A DNA stretch of 64,000 nt, from the NCBI GenBank assembly GCA_015061285.1, contig SUWW01000008.1, positions 1 through 64,000 on the forward strand, read 5' to 3'. Position 1 is the first letter of the stretch. Every line of letters begins with the position of its first letter. Below are positions 36,802 through 46,700 of the stretch, piece by piece. A program made the translations under genes and the position numbers. The notes under the pieces were generated by a model. It was not told the origin of the DNA, searched no databases, and saw only the letters and a list, made by a program, of their open reading frames with translations. This stretch comes from Bacteroidales bacterium. Its GTDB lineage: Bacteria > Bacteroidota > Bacteroidia > Bacteroidales > Marinilabiliaceae.

Positions 36802-38115
36802 TTATAATGATATTTCTTCGCCTGCATAGAAGCCGAGAAGCAAACGATAGAGCATGGCGTTGTATTTAGCTTGATTTACTTCAATTTCAGCGTCAAGCAT
36901 GTTGTCTTTTTCTTCGAGAAGGTCAATCGAAGATGCTTGGCCTATTTCGTATTTCTGATTCACCAAATCGAATGTTGTCTTTTCAGATTTGAGTTTTACA
37001 AGCGCTGCCGTATATTTTTGTTGTGAACTCACTGCATTCAAATAGTATGTTTCAATGGTTTGCATAAGCGCTTGCTTGGCACTGCTATAACTTATTTGGC
37101 TCTCGTTGATGCCTATTTCAGCTTTACGAACAGCTGTTTTTGTCTCTCTTCGGCTGTAGATGGGCACTGTTAAGCCAAGTGATATGCTCTCGCCGAAGTT
37201 TGTCTTCAATTGATTGCCCACGCCAACGGAGTTGTGACTTGTGCTCACCGAAGCGTTCAAACTTAGTGAAGGGCGATAGCCAGCACGAGCAATATCTTTC
37301 TGTAGCTCTGCTTGCTTTATTGATAGTTGTGCGCGCTGAATTTCGGGTAAAGACGAAAGAGCATGTTGATATGTTTCTATTTTATCTGGTATAGAAGCCA
37401 TTACGTCGAAGTCGTGTATAATGGTGTCTGGCGTAAAGTTGTATGCAATATCAAGTTGCAAGAGTAGTTTTAGTTGCAATACGCTCGATTCGTAGGCTGT
37501 TTGGTAGCTCACCAAATTGGCCGAGTCGGAGGCTAAGGCAGCTTGCATCTCTATTACGTCCGATTCGGCACACTTGCCTACACGGTGCTCTTCTTCACGT
37601 TGTCGTAGTAGTTCACGGTCGGTGGCTATGGCCGATTTGCCAGTATGTATGCTTTGAGCAGCATATAGAATATTTACGAAAGCCTCCGTAATAGAGAGCG
37701 CCATGTCGTTCTCTGTTTGGGCAAGATTGAGTTTGTCGATGTCGGCATTCAGTTGTGCCAATTTCCTGTTCATACGTAGTTTCCCACCTTCGTATAACAC
37801 CATCGACGATGATAGGTTGTAGCTCCCCGATACGATAGTTTTATCTTCTTGCTCGCTCCAAGGTGAGTTCTGCACTGCGCCATTGGCTCCAAATGTGAGA
37901 TTGGGGTGGGAGGCTGCTTTGGCTAAGGCAATATCTTCTTCAGCCTCTTCTATTAGCAGACGACTCTTGCGAATGTCTAAGTTTTCTTTTTGGGCGTATT
38001 CAATGCAATCTTGCAAACGCCATTTTTCTGGAAGTGCTGAGGTGTTAGTGGCTTGAGCTGCAGCGCTAAGGCTTGCACAAATCAATGTGCAACTGCTTAT
38101 AAAAATCCTTCTCAT
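36802..38115 (-). CDS. TolC-family outer-membrane efflux protein
   Basis: 437 aa. A signal peptide ends near SLSAAAQA. The two-fold TolC repeat is visible: WRLQDCIEYAQKENLDIRKS, then IDKLNLAQTENDMALSITEA, and the second half with NQKYEIGQASSIDLLEEKDN. Forms the outer-membrane channel for the MacA/ATPase set downstream (38 bp gap). Confidence 0.92.
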   Translation of the reverse strand: MRRIFISSCTLICASLSAAAQATNTSALPEKWRLQDCIEYAQKENLDIRKSRLLIEEAEEDIALAKAASHPNLTFGANGAVQNSPWSEQEDKTIVSGSYNLSSSMVLYEGGKLRMNRKLAQLNADIDKLNLAQTENDMALSITEAFVNILYAAQSIHTGKSAIATDRELLRQREEEHRVGKCAESDVIEMQAALASDSANLVSYQTAYESSVLQLKLLLQLDIAYNFTPDTIIHDFDVMASIPDKIETYQHALSSLPEIQRAQLSIKQAELQKDIARAGYRPSLSLNASVSTSHNSVGVGNQLKTNFGESISLGLTVPIYSRRETKTAVRKAEIGINESQISYSSAKQALMQTIETYYLNAVSSQQKYTAALVKLKSEKTTFDLVNQKYEIGQASSIDLLEEKDNMLDAEIEVNQAKYNAMLYRLLLGFYAGEEISL

Positions 38116-38152
38116 CTTCTCGTCTGTTTTGTCTTTTTGCTATTTATGACGG

Positions 38153-38160
38153 CAAAACTA
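38153..38160 (-). promoter_or_regulatory. -7 box of the tolC-macA operon
   Basis: Minus-strand TAGTTTTG fits TAnnTTTG and lies 38 bp upstream of the tolC start. Confidence 0.4.
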
Positions 38161-38376
38161 TCGCACTCCGAGAATGTGCGGCTTTCTATATATACCAAGT
38201 CGACTTTTGTGCCGACCAAAAATAAAATACGCTAATTCGCGACGATGAACGCCCTTTTTTTTACGATGAAAATGGTTATGAATTTGGCTTTGAACAGAGT
38301 AGAGTGTAGAGGGTAAAAGAGTAGTGTAGTATGTAGAGCTGTCATGTTATTGTGGCCTCATTTGTTGGTATTTGTT

Positions 38377-38389
38377 GGATTTGAAATCC
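38377..38389. repeat. REP-like hairpin, dispersed copy
   Basis: GGATT-TGA-AATCC, the same core and 3-nt loop geometry as the RAYT-flanking hairpins. Confidence 0.45.
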
Positions 38390-38473
38390 TCCTATACCTG
38401 ATGAGTAACTACAGAATACACAAAACGTTTTTCGCGATTTTGGGGCATTTCGTAGTTAATAGAAAAAACAAAA

Positions 38474-38506
38474 ACCGCCTGCATACTTATTCGTAATGCA
38501 AGCGGT
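38474..38506. terminator. aspC terminator
   Basis: The stem ACCGC-TGCAT pairs with ATGCA-GCGGT with one opposed mismatch and is followed on the minus strand by TTTTTGTTTTTT-type sequence (plus strand AAAAAACAAAAA at its left). Confidence 0.75.
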
Positions 38507-38532
38507 AACTTTAGTTTTTATTGTAAGAATGC

Positions 38533-39726
38533 TTATTTCAGAGCAGCAAGTGCTTTTTTGATGCGTTCTACTGCGGTACGTAGTTTATCTTCCGACGCTG
38601 CGTATGAAAGACGTATGTAGCCTTCCAGACCAAACGCAGAACCTGCAACAGTTGCCACATGGCCCTCGGTGAGCAGATACATAGCCAAGTCCATAGAGTT
38701 GGCTATCACTTTATCGCCGAATTTCTTGCCAAGATATGCCGAGACGTTAGGGAATACGTAGAATGCTCCAGGAGGTGTTGAAGTCTTCAAACCAGGAATT
38801 TCGGCAAGTAGTTGGAGTACTAAATCGCGGCGTTTGTGGAATTCCGCAGTCATCTTACGCGATGGCTCATCGCTTTGAGTGAGCGCTGCAATGGCGGCAT
38901 ATTGTGTAATAGTGCATATGCCTGATGTAAACTGACCTTGGAGCTTGTTGCATGCTTTAGCAATGTCGAGTGGTGCTGCTATGTAGCCACATCGCCAACC
39001 AGTCATCGCATAGCCTTTCGAAAGACCGTTGCAGAGAATCACTTGGTCCTTCAATCCTTCGCATTGTGCAAGCGATGCGTGTTTCTGTCCGTAAGTAATC
39101 ATATCATAGATTTCGTCGGATAGAACGATAATATCTTTGTGTTTGCGTAAAACTTTAGCCAAACCTTCGAGCTCTTCAGCCGAATACATGCTGCCTGTTG
39201 GGTTTGACGGTGAGTTGATGATGAGCATGCGTGTGCGAGGTGTAATCGCAGCCTCGAGTTGTGCTGGCGTCATCTTGAAATCTTGTTCTATATCGCAGTT
39301 TACAATTACGCTTTTGCCTTCAGCGAGTTTCACAAGTTCGGTGTATGTAACCCAATATGGAGCAGGAATAATCACTTCATCGCCAGGGTTTATGACAGCA
39401 AGAATGGCGTTCGCCAACGAGTGCTTACCACCAGCCGAAACTATTATTTGTGCAGCTTCGTAGTCGAGGTTTAAGTCGCGTTTTAATCTTTCGCACACTG
39501 CTTTGCGAAGTTCTGGATAACCAGGAACGGGAGGGTAGTGCGTTTGATTGTCGTTGATTGCTTTTATAGCTGCTGCTTTGATATGTTCTGGTGTGTTGAA
39601 ATCGGGTTCGCCTACACCAAGGTTTACAATATCGAGGCCTTGTGCTTGTAGTTCGCGGCTCTTTTGCGACATTGCCAATGTTGCCGACTCCGATAACGAC
39701 AACAATCGAGCTGAAATCTGACTCAT
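38533..39726 (-). CDS. aspC: Aspartate aminotransferase (PLP class I)
   Basis: 397 aa, class I subgroup gamma. VNLGVGEPDFNTPEHIKAAA and INSPSNPTGSMYSAEEL precede the PLP lysine (about residue 236) in NGLSKGYAMTGWRCGYIA. SAFGLEGYIRLSYAAS supplies the alpha-carboxylate-binding Arg. Interconverts aspartate and oxaloacetate with 2-oxoglutarate/glutamate, which fits the oxaloacetate decarboxylase genes next door. Single gene with its own promoter and terminator. Confidence 0.93.
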   Translation of the reverse strand: MSQISARLLSLSESATLAMSQKSRELQAQGLDIVNLGVGEPDFNTPEHIKAAAIKAINDNQTHYPPVPGYPELRKAVCERLKRDLNLDYEAAQIIVSAGGKHSLANAILAVINPGDEVIIPAPYWVTYTELVKLAEGKSVIVNCDIEQDFKMTPAQLEAAITPRTRMLIINSPSNPTGSMYSAEELEGLAKVLRKHKDIIVLSDEIYDMITYGQKHASLAQCEGLKDQVILCNGLSKGYAMTGWRCGYIAAPLDIAKACNKLQGQFTSGICTITQYAAIAALTQSDEPSRKMTAEFHKRRDLVLQLLAEIPGLKTSTPPGAFYVFPNVSAYLGKKFGDKVIANSMDLAMYLLTEGHVATVAGSAFGLEGYIRLSYAASEDKLRTAVERIKKALAALK

Positions 39727-39802
39727 TTTGCGATTTGAATAGTTTACTTGTTATCTGTTTTTATAGTCTCTTATTGGAATATTCTTCCCGTTTAGAGCGC
39801 TG

Positions 39803-39810
39803 CAAAATTA
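39803..39810 (-). promoter_or_regulatory. -7 box of aspC
   Basis: Minus-strand TAATTTTG, 77 bp before the start codon. Confidence 0.4.
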
Positions 39811-40070
39811 TACGTTTTAGTGTATACTTGCTACATTTCTGAGTTATTTTTTTTGTAGGCGTGTTAATTATGTGCGTGCGTATGTAAAAATGTAACGCAT
39901 GCGTAATGAAGTGGTGAAAAATTTAACCGATAGTTTTGCCACCTTCTTTCCAAACATATTCTTTCGTTGCATGCTTGAATCACATGTTACCCATGTGTGT
40001 ATATGACGTAGTGGCAAAATTACCAAGTCTTCATATTCATTTTACGAAGAGGATAGGCTGAGATATAAAA

Positions 40071-40102
40071 AACTCCCCGAAGTTCAGCGCTTCGAGGAGT
40101 TT
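40071..40102. terminator. Terminator of the oad operon
   Basis: AACTCC-CGAAG pairs with CTTCG-GGAGTT (one opposed mismatch, 7-nt loop), flanked on the left by ATAAAAA, that is, a T-run for minus-strand transcripts. 26 bp after the oadB stop. Confidence 0.8.
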
Positions 40103-40127
40103 GTATTAAGTATATATAGCTAAAATA

Positions 40128-41411
40128 CTAACCGAGGAATGCGATAAGTATACCAGCTGCAACAGCCGAACCAATCACACCCGACACGTTCGACGACATG
40201 CAATAGTTGAGCACATGGTTCGATTTGTCGTATTTCAGTGCTATGTTGTTGGCAACACGCGATGCCATTGGCACGGCCGAAAGACCTGTAGCACCAATGA
40301 GCGGATTGATTTTCTTCTTCGAGAAGAGGTTCATAATCTTAACCAACATAATACCACCGAAGATAGAGAAGCCGAATGCCAAGAATCCTCCAGCCACGAT
40401 GCCTATTGTCTGCCAATTGAGGAAGGCATCGACGGTCATGGTAGCGCCAACGCAGAGACCAAGGAAAATGGTAGCTGAGTTCATTATGGCGTTCGAAGCT
40501 GCATCGAAGATGCGTGAGGTGTTGTTGCCAATCTCCTTAATCAAGTTACCGAACATAAGCATACCAATAAGAGCAACGGCATCGGGAACGATGATTGCCA
40601 CAATGGTGGTGGTAGCTATAGGGAAGATAATCTTGAGCGCACGCATATTCTTGAACTCCAACTTGCTTGGATAGAGTTTGTCTTGCTGCTTCATGTTGAT
40701 TTTCAACTCTTTCTCGCTACAGGTGAGACGAACAACAAGAGGAACAATAACAGGCACGAGAGCCATGTATGAATATGCTGCTATGGCAATAGGACCAAGA
40801 AGGTGTGGAGCCAACTTGATAGTGGTAAAGATAGCCGTAGGACCATCGGCACCACCGATGATGGCAAGCGAACCAGCTTCTTGGAGTGTGAAGAAGTTGC
40901 ACGCTACAAGCAACACAGCAAAGATACCGAACTGTGCACCAGCACCGAAAATGGCAAGTTTGAGGTTGCGAAGCATAGGACCAAAGTCGGTGAGCGCACC
41001 TACACCCATAAAGATGATTGGCGGAAGCAAACCAGACTTAATCAAAGCATAGTAGAGGAAGTTCATTATGCCAAGGTCGTGGGCAATCTGTGGCAAACCT
41101 ACCTCATAAATATTATAAGGAATGCCTTGTGCATTGCACCAAATTGAGCCGTCGGCCAAAGTAATTACGTTGTGGTATAGTACGCCATTGACCGTTTGGT
41201 CTACAGCTGCCAAAACGCCCATATTTCCGCCAGGGAAGTTCGCTATCAATACACCGAAAGCGATGGGGACGAGCAAAAGCGGTTCAAATTCCTTCTTTAT
41301 ACCTAAATAGAGAAGCAAGAACGCCAATGCATACATAATCAGGAACTGCGGTTGGTCGATTAGCGAATCGAGCGCAGTCATGTGAAATATTCTTTCTAAT
41401 ATCTCTTGCAT
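40128..41411 (-). CDS. oadB: Na+-pumping oxaloacetate decarboxylase, beta subunit
   Basis: 427 aa, about eleven membrane helices. Family motifs are MGVGALTDFGPMLRNL, AIIGGADGPTAIFTTIKLAP with the conserved Asp needed for Na+ transport, and SNVSGVIGSAVAAGILIA at the C-terminus. It couples decarboxylation of carboxybiotin on the alpha subunit to export of two Na+. The N-terminal insert between 60 and 105 (VDQTVNGVLYHNVITLADGS) is longer than in enterobacterial OadB. It is the last gene of gamma-alpha-beta. Confidence 0.95.
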   Translation of the reverse strand: MQEILERIFHMTALDSLIDQPQFLIMYALAFLLLYLGIKKEFEPLLLVPIAFGVLIANFPGGNMGVLAAVDQTVNGVLYHNVITLADGSIWCNAQGIPYNIYEVGLPQIAHDLGIMNFLYYALIKSGLLPPIIFMGVGALTDFGPMLRNLKLAIFGAGAQFGIFAVLLVACNFFTLQEAGSLAIIGGADGPTAIFTTIKLAPHLLGPIAIAAYSYMALVPVIVPLVVRLTCSEKELKINMKQQDKLYPSKLEFKNMRALKIIFPIATTTIVAIIVPDAVALIGMLMFGNLIKEIGNNTSRIFDAASNAIMNSATIFLGLCVGATMTVDAFLNWQTIGIVAGGFLAFGFSIFGGIMLVKIMNLFSKKKINPLIGATGLSAVPMASRVANNIALKYDKSNHVLNYCMSSNVSGVIGSAVAAGILIAFLG

Positions 41412-41417
41412 CGCTTT

Positions 41418-43253
41418 TTATTTTATTTTCATAATAACGTCATCTTCAGCAACCGAAGAGCCGCTTTGGAAACATATTTCAGTAATTACGCCGTCTTGTT
41501 CGGCAGCTATGGCGTTGAAGGTCTTCATTGCCTCTATGTAGCAAACTGTCTGACCTTTTTTCACCGCATCGCCAACTTTCACTGCTGGGTCGCCTGAGTT
41601 CTTCACTAAGTAGAACTTACCTTCGAGAGGTGCAGTGAGGGCATTGCCTTCGCCTGGAGCTGCTGCCGCTGCTGGTGCGCCTGCTGCTGGAGCTGCACTT
41701 GCATTGTTGGCTCCAACGGTAACATTGTATTTCTGACCGTTAACTTCAACAACAACCGTTTGAGGAAGAGCTGCAGCGCTGCCTTGGTTAGCTTCAGCTT
41801 TGCGTTTAGCGAGGTCGGCTTCGAAGTCGGCTTTAGCTTTGCCGCTCTTGTATGCACGATACTGCTGTGGATGCATTGCAAGTTCGAAGAGTTCTTCGTC
41901 GTCTTCGCCAAGTTCCCAATTATTATCTTTCATCTCCTGACGATATTTTTCGAGTTCGTCTGGGTAGTTCGATTGAGGATCTTCGTTGTGGAACTCACGA
42001 CCTTGTTCTTTGGCACGTTCAACAAGTTCAGGAGCCAATGGTCCGGGCAACTGACCAGCCTTGCCAAGCATCATGTCCCAAATGTCGTCGGCTATCATGC
42101 TCCAACGCTCTTTGCCCTTCTCCATTTGTATTACGTTCATCAAAGCCATGTTCTTTACATATTGGCTGAATGGCGTAACGAGGCAAGGATAACCCATCAT
42201 AGGCCATACATATTTAACCTCGTCGAAGAGTTTTATAAGTAGTTGGTCTTGAGTGAGTTTTGCTTGACCATGTTTTTCTTTCCAATTGTTGAGACTCTCG
42301 AGGTTTGTTTCGAGGTCGGTCATGAGCGAACCCATCATACCACCAGGAAGACCCGGACCGATGAGCAATGAGTTCATCTGACGGTTGCGTTTTGGTATGT
42401 AGTATCCAAGGAAGTCGTCCATCATCTCTTGAACTATAGAGCGAACCTCCATATAAGCTTCCATATTAATTTCAGGAACATCAAAGCCAGCGTCTTTCAA
42501 CATTGCCTGAACTGCAATAACATCAGCGTGACCGGTACCCCAAGAGAGAGGCTCCATACCCACGTCGATAATGTCGCCACCATTCTTACATACTTCGAGA
42601 ATAGAGGCCATGTTGAAGCCAGGGCCTGCATGAGAGTGATATTGAATAGTGATATTCGGATTGAGCTTCTTGATATTAGCAGTAAGTTGTCCAAGGAATA
42701 CAGGGCGACCAATACCAGCCATATCTTTCAAGCAGATTTCGTCGGCACCAGCATCGATGAATTTTTTAGCGAGGTCGGTATAGTATTCTACAGTATGTAT
42801 AGGCGAGTTGGTGATGCAGAGCGAAGTCTGAGCAATCATGCCAGCAGCCTTAGCGTAGCCAATAGAAGGGATAACGTTGCGAGGGTCGTTCAAACCGCAG
42901 AAGATACGGGTGATGTCGGTTCCTTGCGCATGTTTTACTTTATAGAAAAGTTTGCGCACGTCGGCAGGAACAGGGCTCATGCGAAGGCCGTTGAGAGCAC
43001 GGTCGAGCATGTGAGTTTGAATGCCTGCTTCGTGGAACGGCTTAGTCCACTTGCGAACTGCGATATTTGGATTTTCTCCATATAGGAGGTTAACTTGTTC
43101 GAATCCGCCGCCATTGGTTTCTACGCGTGCGAAACAGCCCATCTTAATAATTGCAGGCGCTACTTTCAATAATTGGTCTACGCGAGGCTGATATTTGCCT
43201 GCGCTCTGCCACATATCTCTAAATACGAGGCTGAACTTTATCTGTTTACTCAT
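41418..43253 (-). CDS. oadA: Oxaloacetate decarboxylase alpha subunit with biotin domain
   Basis: 611 aa. An N-terminal carboxyltransferase TIM barrel has FRDMWQSAGKY, ADEICLKDMAGI with the catalytic Lys, and YHSHAGPGFNMASIL with the metal-binding His pair. A PYC/OADA conserved domain follows (about 300-470), then an Ala/Pro-rich hinge (APAAGAPAAAAAPGEGN) and a biotinyl domain with biotin Lys in EAMKT. The usual biotin motif is AMKM; here the position after Lys is Thr. Members also include methylmalonyl-CoA and malonate decarboxylase relatives, so oxaloacetate is inferred. Confidence 0.92.
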   Translation of the reverse strand: MSKQIKFSLVFRDMWQSAGKYQPRVDQLLKVAPAIIKMGCFARVETNGGGFEQVNLLYGENPNIAVRKWTKPFHEAGIQTHMLDRALNGLRMSPVPADVRKLFYKVKHAQGTDITRIFCGLNDPRNVIPSIGYAKAAGMIAQTSLCITNSPIHTVEYYTDLAKKFIDAGADEICLKDMAGIGRPVFLGQLTANIKKLNPNITIQYHSHAGPGFNMASILEVCKNGGDIIDVGMEPLSWGTGHADVIAVQAMLKDAGFDVPEINMEAYMEVRSIVQEMMDDFLGYYIPKRNRQMNSLLIGPGLPGGMMGSLMTDLETNLESLNNWKEKHGQAKLTQDQLLIKLFDEVKYVWPMMGYPCLVTPFSQYVKNMALMNVIQMEKGKERWSMIADDIWDMMLGKAGQLPGPLAPELVERAKEQGREFHNEDPQSNYPDELEKYRQEMKDNNWELGEDDEELFELAMHPQQYRAYKSGKAKADFEADLAKRKAEANQGSAAALPQTVVVEVNGQKYNVTVGANNASAAPAAGAPAAAAAPGEGNALTAPLEGKFYLVKNSGDPAVKVGDAVKKGQTVCYIEAMKTFNAIAAEQDGVITEICFQSGSSVAEDDVIMKIK

Positions 43254-43304
43254 TATTTGGTTTGTGTTATTTTATTATCAAAGGTGAATTCTTTGCAGCC
43301 TTTC

Positions 43305-43562
43305 TTAGATCTTTTCAATCTTCTCTGCTGTTGACTTGTTACCAGAAATCTTCTGTATAGCTAACTTAATTGCTTGAGCTACATTGGGGTCAACCGTCTG
43401 TGCGCTGCCTTGTGAAGCTTTGGCGCTATCTTCTTCTGGAACGAAGCGGTTTACAAATCGTATTAGCAAGTTTCCTGCACATATTACTAATAAAAGTACA
43501 AGGAAAACCGTAGATAGACCTACCACCATCAGCTCTAAGGCCTCTAATATGTTGGAATCCAT
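43305..43562 (-). CDS. oadG: Oxaloacetate decarboxylase gamma subunit
   Basis: 85 aa. One membrane helix (LMVVGLSTVFLVLLLVICAG) near the N-terminus and a hydrophilic tail, the OadG_beta layout (PF04277). It assembles alpha with the membrane subunit. First gene of the three; 51 bp before oadA. The C-terminal His-rich metal site of enterobacterial OadG is absent. Confidence 0.88.
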   Translation of the reverse strand: MDSNILEALELMVVGLSTVFLVLLLVICAGNLLIRFVNRFVPEEDSAKASQGSAQTVDPNVAQAIKLAIQKISGNKSTAEKIEKI

Positions 43563-43785
43563 AAAGTTTTATAAATAAATGTTAATACATAATTAATTGG
43601 CTAAATTATAAATCTTATGAGATAATTGAAAGGTGTAATCAGAAAATTGAGATTTTACCGAGAATGAGGCTCGCTATGCGTTGCATATCAACGAAAAAAG
43701 GCTGCTTCAAACTACAGCCCTACATGGTTACGTATAACTAATTACTTAGTTTTTTACTTACGAATAGTTACTTCTAAATGTCAGT
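43563..43785. other. Intergenic between helicase and oadG
   Basis: AT-rich. The only structure is a weak GGCTG / CAGCC hairpin at 43700-43719 after an A-run, a possible terminator for the minus-strand helicase gene. Confidence 0.45.
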
Positions 43786-46700
43786 TTACGCCTTCTTGGC
43801 TAATATGATTTCGGGAAGCATAACTGCGGTCTCTTCTTCATCGTCTTGCCCTCGCCAAGCCACAATGTAGCATATTTTTACATTCTTAACGTGATAACCT
43901 TTCTCTGCCCAATTCATTAGCTCTGTGCGACATTTATTCGATAAAGAAGCTAAGTTTTCGTTGGTGTTAGGCAGACATAGATAACCGTCGTTGTATGCAA
44001 GTGGTTGCCCGCTGCGAAGTTGCAAAATTTGTTTTTTGCGTTTTTTGAAATAATCGAGATAAACATCACGTAAGGTTAGTTGTAGTGATATTTCGTCGGG
44101 TTCTTGATAAATAGTGGTATTGGTGTTCGTAGCTATGCCGAATATATCGGTATTCGTATGTATATGCAATTGACTTTTAGCACGAGTTATACCAACGTAG
44201 ATTTTGCGCAATTTGTCGTTAGTGTCGGCAGTTTCGCCATCGAGAAGAATGTGTACAGTGTCAAATTCTCGGCCTTTGGCTTTGTGTATTGTAGATACGA
44301 GAATTGTTTGTGCATCGTTGCCGCAAAAATCTTCAAGATTCGATTCAAAAACGTAATCGGCTAAATCAGAACGGTATTTTGTTCGATTGATGTGCTCGAA
44401 GTTTGACCAGAATTGGTGTAAATAACTAATGCAATCACTTGTAGCATATGCATTAAGTGTTTTTTGCTTCGCTTCGTTCCATAAATCATTGCTTATGATT
44501 GGTGAGCCTTTTTGTTTTTCAATTTGTTTGACAAAAAAGCGTACTTCTGCCAAATTGCAGAAGCGAAATCCATCTGTGGATTGTATAAGTTTTGCTCGCA
44601 AGCCACGTTTGTTGAGTAGGCCTACAATTTGTGCTGCTTCGTAGTTTGTATTAGTCAGCACGCCTATGCGTTCTTCGTTGTAATTCTGAGCGATACAGTT
44701 AACAATCGGTATTTCTAAATTGCTTGATTTATAGTGTGTTATGTTTACTATGCCCCCATTGCCGTTGACTGCAGAACAGGGTGTCGTTTTCATTCGATTT
44801 GTAATACGTTGTACAAAAGTGTTGGCGAAATTGACAATAGCTGGTTTACTGCGGAAATTTTCTGTTAACTCATATTTTATTGCCCCCCAATCATTTATAA
44901 GCGATTGCATATAACGGCTATCAGAACCACGAAATTGAAATATGTTTTGATCGTCGTCGCCCACGGCAATAACGCGCATCTCTTCATTGTTATGCATCAA
45001 GGCTCGCACAAGGGCATATTCATTTGCATCCATATCTTGAGCCTCATCGATAACGAGTACAGCTTTATTTATGCGACCTTGTTCTGCTTCGCCATTTTCT
45101 ATCATCTGAGCAGCACGTGCTACTACGTTTTCTGCATCTTCGAGGTTGCCAACTTTTCCTAATAGGTCGAAGCTGAAAGCGTGGAATGTCTTTATCTCTA
45201 CAAAATGGGCAGCATTGCCAATAAGATCGATAAGACGTTGTTTGAACTCTGTTGCTGCAGCGCGCGAAAATGTTAGCATCAGCAATTGTTCGTGCTTAAC
45301 GTCTTCGAGCAGTAGTAGTGATGCGAGTTTGTGTACGAGGACGCGCGTTTTACCACTTCCAGGGCCAGCAGCAACAACAATGTATTTCGACTGTTTATCA
45401 TCGATTATTTCGCGTTGCCGAGCCGATAATGTGCCAAATAGTTCATTGTATTTTTCTGGCGTAATATTCTTGTCAATTTGAGCTAAACGCTCACCTTTGA
45501 AGTATTTGGAAATGAACCGTTTGAAATCCATTTGAAAGTAGTCGCGTACGTATTGCAATGCGGCATTATAATCGCGTACCATCAAGTTGGCATACTCTCC
45601 AATGATATGTATTTGTTGGATTTTCTGCTTGTAGAACTCGTCGAGCATACGATAATCATTTTTTGTGTACTGATTTCGTGTGTCTTTCAGTCGGTGCAGT
45701 TCCATCGCGTTATAAATAACCATAAAACCGCCTTCAAGTTTTAGTGCTCCGATTTTTTGCAAATAGAGTAGTGCATCTTCAACGTCGGCAAGTGTGTATG
45801 TAGCTTGTGCGGCGAAGAGATCGCTCTTTTGCGATTCCATATATTCGTTTAGTAGCTCAGTAACAGAAAATTGCACAATTGTAGCATTGCTTTCCGTTTC
45901 TGGCTTTGCTTGCATTGCTTGTGTATAGAGACGTTTTATTATGAAACGGCAAATACTTATGCGTCGTTCTTGTCTTTGACGCGTCTGCTCTAAGTTGCTA
46001 CAAAGAACGGCACGAACAATACCGCTGTGAGCGTCTTCGCGCTTCTTTATGTACGATTTTACAGAAAGAAAGTAGAGTAGTGTGCGTATGTTCTTGACGG
46101 AAGAATTAATGCCTTTTGCTGTAGCGCTTTCGTTCAGTGCCTTATATGAGAAATCGGTATCTGCTTGCGCCAATTCGTCTGTTATGAACGTCTCTAATTG
46201 CACAAATCGTTCAAACGTCTGCACCGATTGCCGCTCGGAAGTTTCGATACTAGCCATCATATCTTGCGAATCGGCCAATAGCCCATCTTGCCGCATGATA
46301 TTTACGATGTTTATGACGTTTGCTTTGGTCAATCCCAAAATATCGGCGAGGTAATCAACTCGCGATTCGGCATCGCTATTAGCCTCGTTGCGCTGCGTAT
46401 TTTTCTGCGAAATGAGCGATTTTATTATTCTAACAGCCGTCTCGCGTTCTCCGTCGCTACTGAAAAGTGACGATTGCGTGATGCGTTGCCGAGCTTCGTC
46501 CATATTACGCACCATTATGCCTGTGGCAAAAACGTGTGGTACATTGTTGCCTCTACTTACATAGCCAGCTTCTTCGAGTGCTGCAATGGCTGTACGTACA
46601 CGAGTTTCAATGTCCGAAACTGTTTCGTTCCAGCCTGCTTGTCGTGCTATCTCGAGTGCCGAACAGCTGACATATTTACGCTGACGTGTGAAATCTTTGA

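Larger units (their letters stand above)
38116..38532. other. Intergenic region with promoter, REP-like hairpin and terminator
   Basis: From left to right it holds the tolC operon promoter, a gene-free stretch, a REP-like GGATT-TGA-AATCC hairpin at 38377-38389 and the aspC terminator at 38474-38506. No gene is supported. Confidence 0.6.
39727..40127. other. Intergenic region upstream of aspC
   Basis: No gene. It holds an ACGCATGCGT palindrome near 39895, a 9-bp inverted repeat (TTTTGCCAC at 39934-39942, GTGGCAAAA at 40011-40019), two minus-strand TAATTTTG boxes (39803-39810 and 40015-40022) and the oadB terminator. Confidence 0.6.
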
